Below, piece after piece: positions 31,557-43,548 of a DNA stretch of 64,000 nt; the stretch's first letter is position 1, and the number at the start of each line of letters is the position of its first letter. A program made the translations under genes and the position numbers. Under the pieces are notes generated by a model, which was not told where the DNA came from, did no database searches, and worked only from the letters and a program-made list of their open reading frames with translations. The stretch comes from Batillaria attramentaria (taxonomy: Eukaryota > Mollusca > Gastropoda > Batillariidae), in contig JACVVK020000287.1 in the NCBI GenBank assembly GCA_018292915.2, positions 66,001-130,000 on the forward strand, read 5' to 3'.

Positions 31557-31808
31557 ATAAAAGGGACAGAAACCATTTAACTTTCACATAGGACGGCACG
31601 GGTCAACGTTTCGGCTTTCGCCTTCCTCAGGACACAAACAAATGGGACATAACTTCAACAAACAAAAGGTAACTCTGCTGACATACTGAAATACACGGTT
31701 TGTTGAAGTTATGTCCTATTATTTTGTTTGTGTCCTGAGGAAGGCGAAATCCGAAACGTTGACCCGTGCCGTCCTTTGTGAAAGTTAAGTGGTTTCTGCC
31801 CTTTTATG
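31557..31808. mobile_element. Long inverted repeat with hammerhead-like core, Penelope-type
   Basis: Arms of about 108-111 bp (31557-31664, 31698-31808) are inverted copies roughly 93-95% alike around a 33-nt loop. Each arm reads CTGAGGA, a small GGC..GCC-type hairpin (GAAA loop in the left arm), then GAAACGTT. CTGANGA...GAAAC resembles the hammerhead ribozyme core reported from pseudo-LTRs of Penelope-like elements. There is one extra A before helix II, and the right arm's helix II is weakened (GAAATCC). No reverse transcriptase is seen. Confidence 0.6.
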
Positions 31809-31883
31809 TCGCTTTTATTTGCTTAACTTGTAACCACTTCGTCATTACCGTTTCCTTTTCTATTAGAAAAGGTTGAATGTGTG

Positions 31884-31955
31884 ATGGGGGGGGGGGGGGG
31901 GGTAGGGGGGCTGGAGGGGGTAGGGGGGCTGGAGGGGGAGGAGGGTTGAGAAGGC
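31884..31955 (+). repeat. G-rich tract
   Basis: G18 run followed by repeated GGGGTAGGGGGGCTGGAG units. Has G-quadruplex potential. Confidence 0.85.
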
Positions 31956-31977
31956 GCAAGGCAGGCTCAGAACGGAG

Positions 31978-32152
31978 TTGTGGGGTGGGTGGGTGTTTGG
32001 GGGTTTAACATCCTTTTTCACCACATAGGGTGATATCAAAGACGGGGCAATGATGAAAAAGCCAGCACAAATATTTGGCCCCAGCCGGGATCGAACTCAC
32101 GACCCGAGCATTAGAAGTCCAACGCTCTACCATTCGACCACCCCGGCTCCCC
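31978..32152 (-). mobile_element. SINE-A copy with 14-bp TSD
   Basis: Near-consensus minus-strand copy. Perfect TSD GGCTCAGAACGGAG at 31964-31977 and 32153-32166. Confidence 0.97.
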
Positions 32153-32166
32153 GGCTCAGAACGGAG

Positions 32167-32578
32167 AGAAAAATGATCTCACAGACAGCGAGCATAAATT
32201 CTCTCGACATTACTGCATCTCCGGTGTCATTCACCAGGGGTAGACTTCTTCAAAGAACGCATTCAATAGCAAGATCGCCCGTCGCCTAGTATTAATTCGA
32301 GAGAACACAACACCGTTTCTTTTAGACGAAGATTTATGCCTTGTCCTTACTCACGAACCCGGTGTACAATATCTCCGAGTTGTTGTCCTCATGCACGCAC
32401 GCTTCTATAGTCCAGAATTTCACGACCGTCCTTCCTGAATATGGATTCTTGATGATTCATCAACATAAAGTCCACACCTTGCAGAGCCATGACGTCCTCT
32501 CGAGGGTCGTAAAGACCCAGTGTACCAATATTAATTCATCCTCCGTCAGGGAGAGAGTTATCGACCCCTCAAACTAGC
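32167..32578. other. No gene recognised
   Basis: The + strand is open in short blocks without family signatures. Confidence 0.3.
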
Positions 32579-32902
32579 CCTTGTCGGTTCACTAGTCAAC
32601 TCCCTCGTCATTTTGGAAGAAGGGTCTAGGCGACGTGGATTCGATAGAGGCTTAGTCCCTTGTCGCTTCACTAATCAACTCCCTTGTCATTTTGGTAGAA
32701 GGGCTTAAGCGACATGGGTTCGATAGAGGCCTTAGTTCCAATTCGGTTCACTAGTAAACTCCCTTGTCATTTTGGTAGAAGGGCATAAGCGACATAGATT
32801 CGATAGAGGCTTAGTTCCTGGTCGGTTCACTAGTCAACTCCCATGTCATTTTGGTAGAAGGGCTCAAGCGACATGGATTCGATAGAGGCTTAGTCCCTTG
32901 TT
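32579..32902 (+). repeat. 79-80-bp minisatellite, four copies
   Basis: Units start TCGGTTCACTAGTCAACTCC at 32584, 32663, 32743 and 32822, and end GGATTCGATAGAGGCTTAGT. Conserved GTCATTTTGGTAGAAGGGC in the middle. Copies are about 90% alike by eye. Confidence 0.95.
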
Positions 32903-32974
32903 CTAGATGATGGTAGAACCGGTACCGCCCTTAACGCAAGGGTCACTCTTGTGTATACAGTTCGCCTGAAGAAG

Positions 32975-33151
32975 TGGGGATCCGGGGTGGCCGAATGGTA
33001 GAGCGTTGCACTTCTAATGCCATGGTCGTGAGTTCGTATCCCGGCTGGGGCCAAATATTTGTGATAGCTTTTTCATCGTTAAACTGTCTTTGATATCACC
33101 CGTATGTAGTGGAAAAGGACATTAAACCCCAAAACACCCACCCACCCACCC
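32975..33151 (+). mobile_element. SINE-A copy with 13-bp TSD
   Basis: Slightly diverged (GGGGATCCGGGG head). TSD TCGCCTGA(A/C)GAAG at 32962-32974 and 33152-33164. Confidence 0.95.
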
Positions 33152-33785
33152 TCGCCTGACGAAGGTTTGATGAATAAGCAGTAAGAGTCGTTCTACAATC
33201 ACGATTACACATAGCAAGAGTTGCGTCCCATTCAAAATTGAGGCCATTAATTATGCAAGTGTGTGCAGACACTGAGCAGGAAAATTGCAAAATCATCGAA
33301 AGTTTTGCAGTAGGAACGTGTTCCCGACTTTCGATCAGATGAGATACAAAGGAATACAAACCTTAGAGTGCTCTAACATAGTCCTTGGAGCACCCACTGA
33401 AGCAATAGTTACGTCATCTGCTCGACACACAAGGAATGTGATAAATTTACATGCACATCAAAATGCTTGGTACCCCATCATGGCGGATCAAAAGACGTAC
33501 CTTTTTGGATCATATCTTAGCAACGGCAGCCTATAATTTTGCAAGACTAGTGTCTTAACACATTTCGTTCCGCGCGGGAGTATCCCACGGTTTTGACTCT
33601 ATTTCGGTTTTGGGCCTGTATGCGACAATCAGGCAAGATGAACGGTTCCTTGACGGCTCTTGTCGCAGCAAAACACAAGTATAATCAAAGTGCAACACTC
33701 ACACAAAGCTAAATTTAAATCCATGCAGACCTGAATTAATTATGATTGATTTTTTTTTTTTTTTTTTTTGGTGAGGCGCTGGTCC
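33152..33785. other. No gene recognised; poly(T) near 33750
   Basis: No supported feature. Confidence 0.3.
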
Positions 33786-33977
33786 ACAACCAAGATTCAA
33801 GATTCAAGATTTTATTTCCTTTTTCCCCTTTAGGGGTACGGAGGATACAAAAAAATCAAACAAACCAAGACCACATAATTATAAACAGAACGATATGACA
33901 GAAGATATATGTACAACATACACATAATCTATACACAGGGAAGCGCAACCATTTATGCGGAGAGCTCTGAAACAGCT

Positions 33978-34044
<67 letters not shown>

Positions 34045-34397
34045 TATCGTCCCACTCGCTTTCAAAAATTTTGCTAGAGCAAGGGCAATTTTTTTGGATT
34101 TTGATCCCAACAGGTTACAAAGATTGTACGTCGATTTGACTCTAAGGAAACGAAGTGGTATGTGCTTGTTGCGCTCCTCTTGAAACGCCGGACATTCTAA
34201 AATTAAATGAAATTCATCGCCTATTGCATGCATGCCACATTTTCTGCACAGTCTGGGTATACCTTGTTTTCTGCCTTGTTGAATAGGGAGCTTATGGTTA
34301 CTGCAACGGAATTTAAGACCCCGAACTTACTTGGTAGGAATTGCGCTAATGGTGTCTTCTTGATCATTTGTAATTGTTTGTCATAGCACAAGCAGCC
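33786..34397 (-). mobile_element. LINE fragment, Jockey/Nimb-like C-terminus and 3' UTR
   Basis: The minus strand encodes the end of a LINE ORF2. It has FRCSNHKLPI, a Cys-Cys-His zinc-knuckle-like RLCRKCG and GDEFHLILECP, a pattern common at the C-terminus of Jockey/CR1-clade LINEs. The end lies near 34045. The FRCSNHK part is in a different frame from QMIKKTPLAQFLPSKFG upstream (near 34315), so it is broken. The 3' UTR carries a (CA)n (33978-34041) and ends in a TTGAATC repeat (33786-33812). The reverse transcriptase core is absent. Confidence 0.8.
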
Positions 34398-34862
34398 AAT
34401 ATGATAATAATAAAAATAATAATAATGAGGATTTGTCTGGCGCCCAACCTCCTGCTGGAGCTCTGGGCGCCTCACAATAGTAGGGTGGCAATACATACAC
34501 ATGAAATACGTCACATTACATACACATGAAATACACGTCACATACACGTTACATACACACAGCTATGATACACCCTAACACGACATCCTAAAATGACAAT
34601 GATGGTAACAGTGATGATAGAGAAGTTAGTCTGTATAATACTGCCGGAAGAAATGAGACTTTAAAGCGACTTTAAAAGAGTCCGTTGACTCTGCATGGCG
34701 AACACGGGAAGGCAGGCTGTTCCAAATGACTGGACCGTGGTAGAGCAATGCTCGCTGACCTAGTGTTTTCGCAACCAATGTAAAATTGGAAACATTACCT
34801 AGAGCCACTTTGGTATAAATTGTCGCAATCTTGCAAAAACATGCTAAAACGGTTTTCACACC
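34398..34862 (-). mobile_element. CR1/L2-like LINE 3' end, 5'-truncated
   Basis: The minus strand 34626-34859 encodes a 77-codon terminus with QRALLYHGPVIWNSLPSRVR and a FKVALKSHFF motif. This is the familiar last segment of non-LTR reverse-transcriptase proteins. The 3' UTR runs to an (ATT)n tail at 34402-34426. The tail abuts the other LINE fragment, so this insertion probably landed at or in it. Confidence 0.85.
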
Positions 34863-35227
34863 AGGTCGTCCTAGAACGTAATCAGAAGGAACCTATGTCT
34901 GCATGGTCCCCATCCCGACAGGCAACTTGCCCAGGGGCGATATCTGAAAACGAGCGTCTGTCAAATCTGCCTGCTCAAGGCCAAGGATGATGAGTGCCCC
35001 AGTCTAGTCTTCCTTCTTGATTGACCGCCTGCGCGACCGATATGCAGACAGGTCTGGTGAGATCGACAACAGTTAATTTCACGCCTCGCCCTGAGGTCGA
35101 CATTTTTATCTCACAGTTTTGTTCGTAACTGGAGTAGAGAGACCACGGTCTTAAGAAAATGTGGAGGGTCTTTATATTCACACGCGCTCGATGCCGATTT
35201 AAAGTGTTTCAGTCTTGCGGATGTGCT
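34863..35227. other. No gene recognised
   Basis: Not a continuation of either LINE in any frame I read. Confidence 0.3.
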
Positions 35228-35235
35228 AATGAGCA

Positions 35236-35413
35236 TGCGGGGTGGGGGTGGGCGTTTTGGGGTTTAACGTCCTTTTCTACCACATAGGGTGATATCAAAG
35301 ACGGGGCAACGATGAAAAAAGCCAGCACAAATATTTGGCCCCAGCCGGGATCGAACTCACGACCCGAGCATTAGAAGTCCAACGCTCTACCATTCGACCA
35401 CGCCGGCTCCCCG
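35236..35413 (-). mobile_element. SINE-A copy, short TSD
   Basis: Near-consensus minus-strand copy. 8-bp TSD AATGAGCA at 35228-35235 and 35414-35421. Confidence 0.93.
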
Positions 35414-35421
35414 AATGAGCA

Positions 35422-36606
35422 AACACACACCTACGCATGTACGCACGCACAGCTACAGACAGTTTTTATTTTTTACTTCAACAATTCTGGTATTACCCTT
35501 ACCAGCATCAGCACCGGCACCTTCACTACATTTGTCATCCTCCTCATTATTTTCACCAACCATACCATAAACTGTCTGGACGACCACCTATGTTAGGCAG
35601 CACCCTATATAACGAGGCCATCAGATTCCAGGTCAAGTGTCCTCCATGAACCTGTACATATGAGATGGCTGACCACCTCTCCATGAAGGTCAATAATTTC
35701 CCCCTGCCCCTCTGGCTGGTAGTCTCAGATCCAACTGGATGATAATTATGCACCGTGCGTATATATTATTTTCTAGTGAATGAACCAGTTACCCATCAAT
35801 GCCCACTCAATTTGTGCAGCTCCACCTTTAGGTTTGAATCATCATTTTTCAACAGTTTTTCTCTTCGTCCCATTTTCACAATCCATCATCAGCTGCCCCA
35901 CCTTTCACGGCCTCGGCTGAGCACAACCACGACCACCACGACCAGGGCCCCAATTGTGTCGACACTAAAGCAAGCTTGATTTCACTTCACTGCTTTTCAA
36001 ACACCCATTAAAAGCACATTTTCCAGCAGCGCCACGGACACGACACATCGAGCGAGGCTGACTGGTCGCAGTTCTAGCTATTACCACGTTCCCAGATCGG
36101 CTATCGACACGACAGCGCGTCTCGAAGCAATTTGATGAGAAGCACACTGTTTCGCATGGGCAGGCTATCAATTGCTCGCAGCTTGATACACCATGCTGTT
36201 CCCCGGTCTTGGCAACCAGATGGAAATTTTTGCCGTTCCATCAATCAGACACACCCCGAAGTTTTCGTTCCCAAACGCAGCGAAAAGGTCACGTGATGTG
36301 TCTTTCTTGTGTATGGCGTGGTACGTTGTTATGCAAAAGAAACAGTTTGTTTGTCAAAGTTATCGTGGTTTCACTTGAATTACGAGATACACAGATCTTA
36401 TAAGAAATGCTCATTGCCGGCTCTGAGTAAGTTTACATTTCTACAAGACGGTCGGCTAACCTGATTTTACGTAAACTCTTGTCTGCTGCGCATACGAAAT
36501 TTGCATTTCTGTTTCTGAGTAAGTGTAGGCCAACATTCCTACAAAACAATCTGCAATGATGCTAACCTGATTTTATGCAAACTCTGCACCATGTGATCTG
36601 ATTAAT
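35422..36606. other. No gene recognised
   Basis: CCA/CCACGA-rich patch at 35925-35945. Otherwise unremarkable. Confidence 0.3.
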
Positions 36607-36712
36607 CGGGCCGGTCGTCGGGAATTCTCTCCGGAATTTCCACTCGCCTCCCGTCCTGTACGGAACTATTCAGCCGACAATGAATCAAAACAATGCTATG
36701 CAATTTTAAAGT
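36607..36712 (+). mobile_element. SINE-B internal fragment, degenerate
   Basis: GGGCCGGTCGTCGGGAATTC, TCTCCGG and ATTCAGCCGACAATG follow the SINE-B body order (GGCCGATCGTCGGGGGTTC, TCTCCGGGTA, GTTCAGCCCATC). Confidence 0.65.
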
Positions 36713-37757
36713 TCCGCAGTATTTGTAGCTGACCATCGTTTTATGTGATTTTAATGTTATTAAGTGAGTGGTTGATAATCATGACTCCTCTGAGAGTATG
36801 TGTTGGAGTCAGCAGACAATCATGAAATCACCGACGTACTTGTTAATCGAACGTTATTATCCTCGCGACTACTTGTACACGTGCAGAGATGCAAATTGCA
36901 AATGAGAGTTGAGGCCCTGAGGCAGAGACTGCTGTGCGACACTTCACACAACAGACATGCATTTACATGGGGCGTATTAATGGGAAAATCGTTAAGGGTT
37001 TTGACCCGCTGTATTGCTATTTGACAGCGATACGTCATTTCCGCTACTCGCGCGTCCTCCCTCGAGACCGGGCGTCACGCCGCGAGGGCTTTTTTTTCAA
37101 AATGGATGGCTGTTTTTTCTACCTCCCCGCCCTGGAAAGCTAGCTTGCAGAATCTGTCTTGCTTAGCTTCCTCTGGCACAGGAGACGCGAAAGAGAGGCA
37201 TCATTTGTTTTGAAGGAGAATCCGGGGACTTTCCTCCGTTTTTCTCCCCCGTCTCTTAACACGCGGGATCATTTTTTCCCCCTCTCTCCCAACTGAAAAG
37301 CTTTTCTTTTAGATCCAGCGGAGGGGAGTTTATCCAAGTTCTGACGGATGTGAGGGGAAAATGTGTTAGTCGATGAGAAACGCGGCGATGTTAAATGCAC
37401 GGAATCGCTCTCGGGCCCGCTCTCCTCAAGAGGAAGTTGTCAAAAAAGGAAGCGGAAAGGAACCACGGGAAGTCTGTGCAGCGCTTTCTCCCTTCTTAAC
37501 GCAAGAGTTACTTGAACTCTGCCTGAAGTGCGTGTCGTGGTTGTAAGCATGCGGGATGGGCAAGATTGCTGAGAGCAAGATATACGTTCTCAACGTGGAA
37601 CTTCGGAACTCCTGGAGAGCGGAGGATGCACCACAGGTTCGAGAAATAAGAATGATACTTTTGTCAGGGAAAGGTTGAAAATTAGAGCAAGTAAGGGTTT
37701 ATGCCCGTACATTTCTAAAGAAATGTTGCTGATCTTCACTATTCGGCTCTGGGTGAA
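36713..37757. other. GC-richer, CpG-bearing stretch, no gene
   Basis: 37027-37090 and 37380-37440 are CpG-containing (CTACTCGCGCGTCC, CGGGCGTCACGCCGCGAGGG). This could mark a promoter or first exon, but no linked open frame with recognisable sequence supports it. Confidence 0.2.
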
Positions 37758-37922
37758 GGGGGAGCCGGGACGGCCGAGCCGTACAGCGTTGGACTTCCAA
37801 TGCTTGGGATGTGGGTTCGAATCCAGGTTGGGGCCAAATAGACATTCTGGCTTTTTTAACGTTGCCCCGTCTTTGATATCACCATAATGTGGCGGAAAAA
37901 GACGTTAAACCCTCAAACACCC
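37758..37922 (+). mobile_element. SINE-A copy, diverged
   Basis: GGGGGAGCCGGGACGGCCGA head, B box GGTTCGAATCC restored to the tRNA consensus, linker changed to AATAGACATTCTGG, normal GGACGTTAAAC-type tail (AAGACGTTAAACC). No TSD seen. Confidence 0.9.
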
Positions 37923-38571
37923 AGTTCTGCATCTGATCTGTCAATGGTTTTATCGCTTTTTTGTTGTTGCTGTTTATGAAGCAATCATCGCCTCATTTTC
38001 AATGTCTGTCCATGTGTTAATCTGTAGCGTGTAGCTTTTCGATTTTACCTGTAGGAAAATGGGGTGTTTTTAAGACGACGACGACAACAACAACAAAAAC
38101 CCCACCATTGTCCTGCCGTACGATTTATTGCCGCTGTTTTCCTGTTATTTTTGCTGTTTTCCCCGTATTCACTATTGCGAGGATTGTGTGTAGTTGTTGG
38201 TGTAGCTCTGGACATTGCGTTTCCCACGAAATCCGTCCACTTTCTCCGTGGTGCTTGTCTTTATGGTCATGTAGCAGCTGTAGCAAGGGCAATGTAGAAA
38301 ATCGGCCTTTGTGTTAAAACTTCTACCGTTGATCAGTAAAGAATCGTTGTCACTGTCACTGTCGAATTTGGTGTGAAAAATGTACTCAGTCCTCCATCAA
38401 TATCTCCTTTCCCTTCTCCCCTCCCACTGCATATAAGTTACCTGGCAGAATGAGACTCGGTTTAGCCGCGAAATAGTCCTTGTTGCTTGAGAGGCGCTAA
38501 CTCTTCAGAGACCGAGCCCAACCACCCCCCTGCCTATATGACTAAAATTTGTTGACAAGATCAAGCCACTG
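37923..38571. other. No gene recognised
   Basis: GAC/CAA trinucleotide patch at 38075-38098 only. Confidence 0.3.
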
Positions 38572-38688
38572 CACACCAGTAGGAGCCACTTGAAGCCACT
38601 ATCACGCAAGGCGTGGGCCTTCCCACTAACGAGAGACCGCTGCGGATTGCCTAATAGTGGCTTCAGGTGGCTTCTAGTGATCTGAAGT
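38572..38688. repeat. Hairpin repeat related to 3.81-3.90 kb
   Basis: CACCAGTAGGAGCCACTTGA (left) and TTCAGGTGGCTTCTAGTGAT (right) are inverted, extended by AAGCCACTATCACGC / TAATAGTGGCTTC. Arms are about 38 bp. Confidence 0.6.
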
Positions 38689-38817
38689 TTTCCAGTAACA
38701 ATGCGATTTTAGCGTGGGCTTTTAAGAGTTAAGCCCTGAATAACTGACTAGCTCCCACTGCATCTGTTCATGAATGAATCGATGTGGTGCTGCCCTGTCC
38801 CCCACCTCCCACACCCT

Positions 38818-38818
<1 letters not shown>

Positions 38819-38866
<48 letters not shown>
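38819..38866 (+). repeat. (CA)n microsatellite
   Basis: 48-bp CA repeat, followed by C13 at 38886-38898 and a short second CA block. Confidence 0.97.
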
Positions 38867-38868
<2 letters not shown>

Positions 38869-39178
38869 CTCGCATAATTGTCACTGCCCCCCCCCCCCTC
38901 CACACACACAAACACACACACTGACATGCACGCATAATTTGTCACAGTGACACAACCAAGAGTAGTGCTGGGTCATCACCAGGCCGGAGGATGTGCAGTC
39001 CCAAGTGCACGTGCAGTTAACGGGCGCCATCATTTTCTGGCAAGCCTTTGTCCCTCCACGTGCCCTTCCCTGGAGAGTGCACTCTGACGATGTCCTCGAG
39101 CAAGTTTTGCGCCACCATTCCTCCTCCCACTGCATCTGTCAATGAACGACATTTCTGCTAAAACTGTCTAAATATTTA

Positions 39179-39180
<2 letters not shown>

Positions 39181-39210
<30 letters not shown>
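39181..39210 (+). repeat. (CT)n microsatellite
   Basis: 30-bp CT repeat. Confidence 0.96.
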
Positions 39211-39212
<2 letters not shown>

Positions 39213-39214
39213 CA

Positions 39215-39362
39215 TGTTTATGTTCATGTTTTATTGATGATAACCTTTAATGCAGTACCTCTGTGTAGATGTTATCGTAGCTTTATGTGTATTATTAAGC
39301 AAGGACAGGTTTGCAAGATGGGCCTGCGTGCCTGACAACCTCTTTTCCTTGAATTAAAACCA

Positions 39363-39399
<37 letters not shown>

Positions 39400-39400
39400 G

Positions 39401-39401
<1 letters not shown>
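39215..39401 (+). mobile_element. Retroposon 3' end (family F-like) with (CTGT)n tail
   Basis: ATTATTAAGCAAGGACAGG, then CCTTGAATTAAAACCATCTG and a (CTGT)n(CT)n tail. GCAAGGACAG links it to 13.1 kb and 22.75-23.03 kb. No coding region. Confidence 0.55.
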
Positions 39402-39722
<321 letters not shown>

Positions 39723-40559
39723 GAAAGCCTGCCCTTTGCCATTACCGGCATGTACGCAAACAACGAACTAACGCACGTTATAGAACCAGGGATATGACAA
39801 CAAAGTTTTTCAGTAGAACGTTAACATCGTATACTTCAGCAGTCAGTACAGACCTACGTTCATCAAGTGGAACAAGAAGCACGGCATGCTAAGTTCAACC
39901 TTTGGAAGAACTTGTTTGTTTTTTTTACGGCGTATCGTTTTTCCAGTTCTAACTTGCACCTGGCAATAAAACTGGCAAAATGAAGGAATTCGATCGCATT
40001 GTGACTGTATGGAATTACCAATTTCTCAAAGCTGTTTCAGCAGTCTTCACAATCTTCATCAAGTTTAGCAAGGAAAAAAAAAATACATTTTCAGAAAAAC
40101 TAAGTCCTTACTGTGTATAGACACCATGCTTCTTTGCTGTTTTCTAAACGCCAGCAAAACTACTAAAATACCAGACTTTTGACATTTGTGACCAGATCTA
40201 TGCCCTCCTCCGTGGAAATTACGCGTTTGGCCTTTTTCTTGTGAGGGAGGCGACTTCTCTTGCACAGCAGCCAGAGAGACACAACCCGCACTAATCTTGT
40301 TCAAATGACTAGAACTGTAGCTCAAGTTGTAAAGTGTTTGTTCGTTGCCAGAAGCCTATTCTGTCGGATTGAATTTTAAATTTAAAAAAAATTGAAGCCC
40401 TGGTAATGCGACAAAAGTATCGGCAAGTGCTTTTTTTTTTCTTTTTTTTTTAATAAAGAAGTAAAGGGGTTTTCTTTTACTTTGTTGATTGAATTATCTC
40501 TAGTTCCCCTCTAGAAAACGAATGTCTTTGACAAGTACAGATTGTGTCCTTATTGTCCC
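39723..40559. other. No gene recognised
   Basis: Poly(A)/poly(T) runs at about 40074 and 40430-40451. Confidence 0.3.
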
Positions 40560-41711
<1,152 letters not shown>

Positions 41712-41792
<81 letters not shown>

Positions 41793-41805
41793 CGCGCGCG
41801 CGTCA
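41712..41805 (+). repeat. (GT)n ending in (CG)n
   Basis: GT repeat ending GCGTGCGCGCGCGCG, an alternating purine-pyrimidine tract with Z-DNA potential. Confidence 0.95.
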
Positions 41806-41847
41806 GTTTTGGATGTTTCTTGCTCACTCGAATATGTCTGAACAATT

Positions 41848-41896
41848 AAAATGTCTGAGTCTGAGTCTGAGTCTGAGTCTCTCTCTCTCTCTCTGA
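41848..41896 (+). repeat. (TGAGTC)n(TC)n
   Basis: Hexamer TGAGTC repeated about five times then CT repeat. Confidence 0.93.
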
Positions 41897-41901
41897 AACT
41901 C

Positions 41902-41985
41902 GGAGAGCCGGGGCAGCCGAGCGGTGGAGCGTTGGACTTTCAATGTTCGGGTCGCGAGCTCGAACCCCGGCTGTGCCGATGACCC
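41902..41985 (+). mobile_element. SINE-A head fragment
   Basis: GAGCCGGGGCAGCCGAGCGG to TCGAACCCCGGCTGTG, followed by C15 and (CT)n in place of the linker and tail. Confidence 0.85.
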
Positions 41986-42045
41986 CCCCCCCCCCCCCTC
42001 TCTCTCTCTCTCTCTCGTGTGTGTGCGTGCGGCTGGTGGCTTGGG

Positions 42046-42178
42046 GATATACATAAGGGTGCGATCAAAGACTGGGAAACGACGAAAAAGCCAGCACAAA
42101 TATTTTTGGCTTCTAGACGGGATTCGAACTCATGACCCAAGCACATAAAGTCCAACGATCTACCAGTATGGCTACCCT
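42046..42178 (-). mobile_element. SINE-A fragment, minus orientation
   Basis: GATCAAAGACTGGGAAACGA, AAAAGCCAGCACAAATATT and ACTCATGACCCAAGCAC are SINE-A in minus orientation. The head ends where the (CG)n tract starts, and the tail is lost to a (CT)/(GT) stretch. Confidence 0.85.
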
Positions 42179-42185
42179 AGCGCGC

Positions 42186-42268
<83 letters not shown>

Positions 42269-42272
42269 CGCA
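42179..42272 (+). repeat. (CG)n(TG)n(CG)n Z-DNA-prone tract
   Basis: About 94 bp of uninterrupted purine-pyrimidine alternation: roughly 20 bp CG, 58 bp TG, then GCGCGCGTGCGC. Confidence 0.97.
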
Positions 42273-42883
42273 TGGAGGGGCGTGGACAGAGGCAGACCGA
42301 CGCTCACACATACCGACAGACCGACGGACGGACGAACGGAGCGAGAGACAAAGAAAGAGTGTGTGTCTCCAGAGAAAATCCGATTCGATTAAATCAAAAC
42401 TATCGTATTATCTCATCCTCTCCTTTTTCTGTCAAGTTTGCTTCGTGCGAAATGTCAAAGTATGGTACGTATCCATAACATCCACGACAACGGACGGCAA
42501 AAAAATCAACTTACGAGTGTGAATGTCATACTTAAGACGTCCCTCATATGAATGGCCTTCCTGTGTTAGTTTGATTACAGGAAAAGAGATGAAGGCTCCG
42601 GGTCAAAATTCTTCATGCATTGGACACAAAATGCGCAACAACGGTAAGGTGTAGCGTGGCAGTTTGGCTTCACAAGGAGTCACTGACAGTAAACTGACAT
42701 TTCCCGATGTGATGAGGGTACCATCAAGAGCTCTCCTGCCATGGTTACGGAAGTACAGTATCTTATGGCATGGGTAAAAAAAAAAGTGCACCAGCAACAA
42801 AGGCCTACAGAAAGGCTGTAATTTCACACGTGTGTTCATCAAGCAGTTATGCTTGAAATTGTCCACATCACGGTGGGGGAACT
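42273..42883. other. No gene recognised
   Basis: No supported feature. Confidence 0.3.
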
Positions 42884-42937
42884 TCGGGGGAGGGGGGGGG
42901 GGGGGGGGGGGAGGGGGGGGGGGGGGGGGGGGGGGGG
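42884..42937 (+). repeat. Poly(G) run
   Basis: About 54 bp of nearly pure G, joined directly to a SINE-A head that normally starts with GGGG, so it may be an expansion of that head. Strong G-quadruplex potential. Confidence 0.95.
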
Positions 42938-43080
42938 AAGCTGAGTCGAATGGTAGAGTCACTCTGAATGCTCGGGTCCTGAGTGTGAAACCTGGCTGAG
43001 AGCCAAATACTTGCGCTAAACGTTATCCTCGTTGTCCCGTCTTTGATGTCATCCACACGTGGTGGAATAGGACACAACTA
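42938..43080 (+). mobile_element. SINE-A copy, degenerate
   Basis: TCGAATGGTAGAGTCACTCT, AATGCTCGGGTCCTGAG, AGCCAAATACTTGCGCT and CCCGTCTTTGATGTCATCC follow SINE-A order with small deletions. Confidence 0.85.
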
Positions 43081-43235
43081 GTGTCTTTTACCACTGTAAT
43101 ATTGTACAAACAATCACAGAGTATAATCTGTTGCAGCCAGAAAGTGCCATTAAAACCGAAAAAGCGAGCACTTTTCTGTTGTTGTTTTTGTCTTGTTGGT
43201 GTCGTTAGTTTGTTGTTTGTTTGTTTGCTTTCGTT

Positions 43236-43330
43236 TGTAAGACCTAATACAAACGAACATTCAAACAACCAAGACACCCCCCCTCCCCATTGTAAGACCT
43301 AATACAAACGAACATTCAAACAAACAAGAC
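43236..43330 (+). repeat. 55-bp tandem duplication
   Basis: TGTAAGACCTAATACAAACG plus AACATTCAAACAA occurs at 43236 and 43291, separated by C-rich text. Confidence 0.9.
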
Positions 43331-43548
43331 CCCCCCCCCCCCAAACAACTAAACAAACAAAAACAAAAACCACCAAACAACAACAGCAACAAATACACCA
43401 AAAGTACAACAACAACAAACTAAAACAAACAAAAGAACCCCAACAATTTTAACAAAACAAAAACAAAACAAACAACAAAACAAAAACCCAAAGAACAACA
43501 ACAGCAACAGCAACAAAAATAACAACAACAACAACCACAACAACAAAA
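43331..43548 (+). repeat. (AAC/AAAC)n A/C-rich tract
   Basis: C12 run then about 200 bp of AAC, AAAC and CAG variants, ending at the left TIR of the 195-bp element. Confidence 0.93.
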
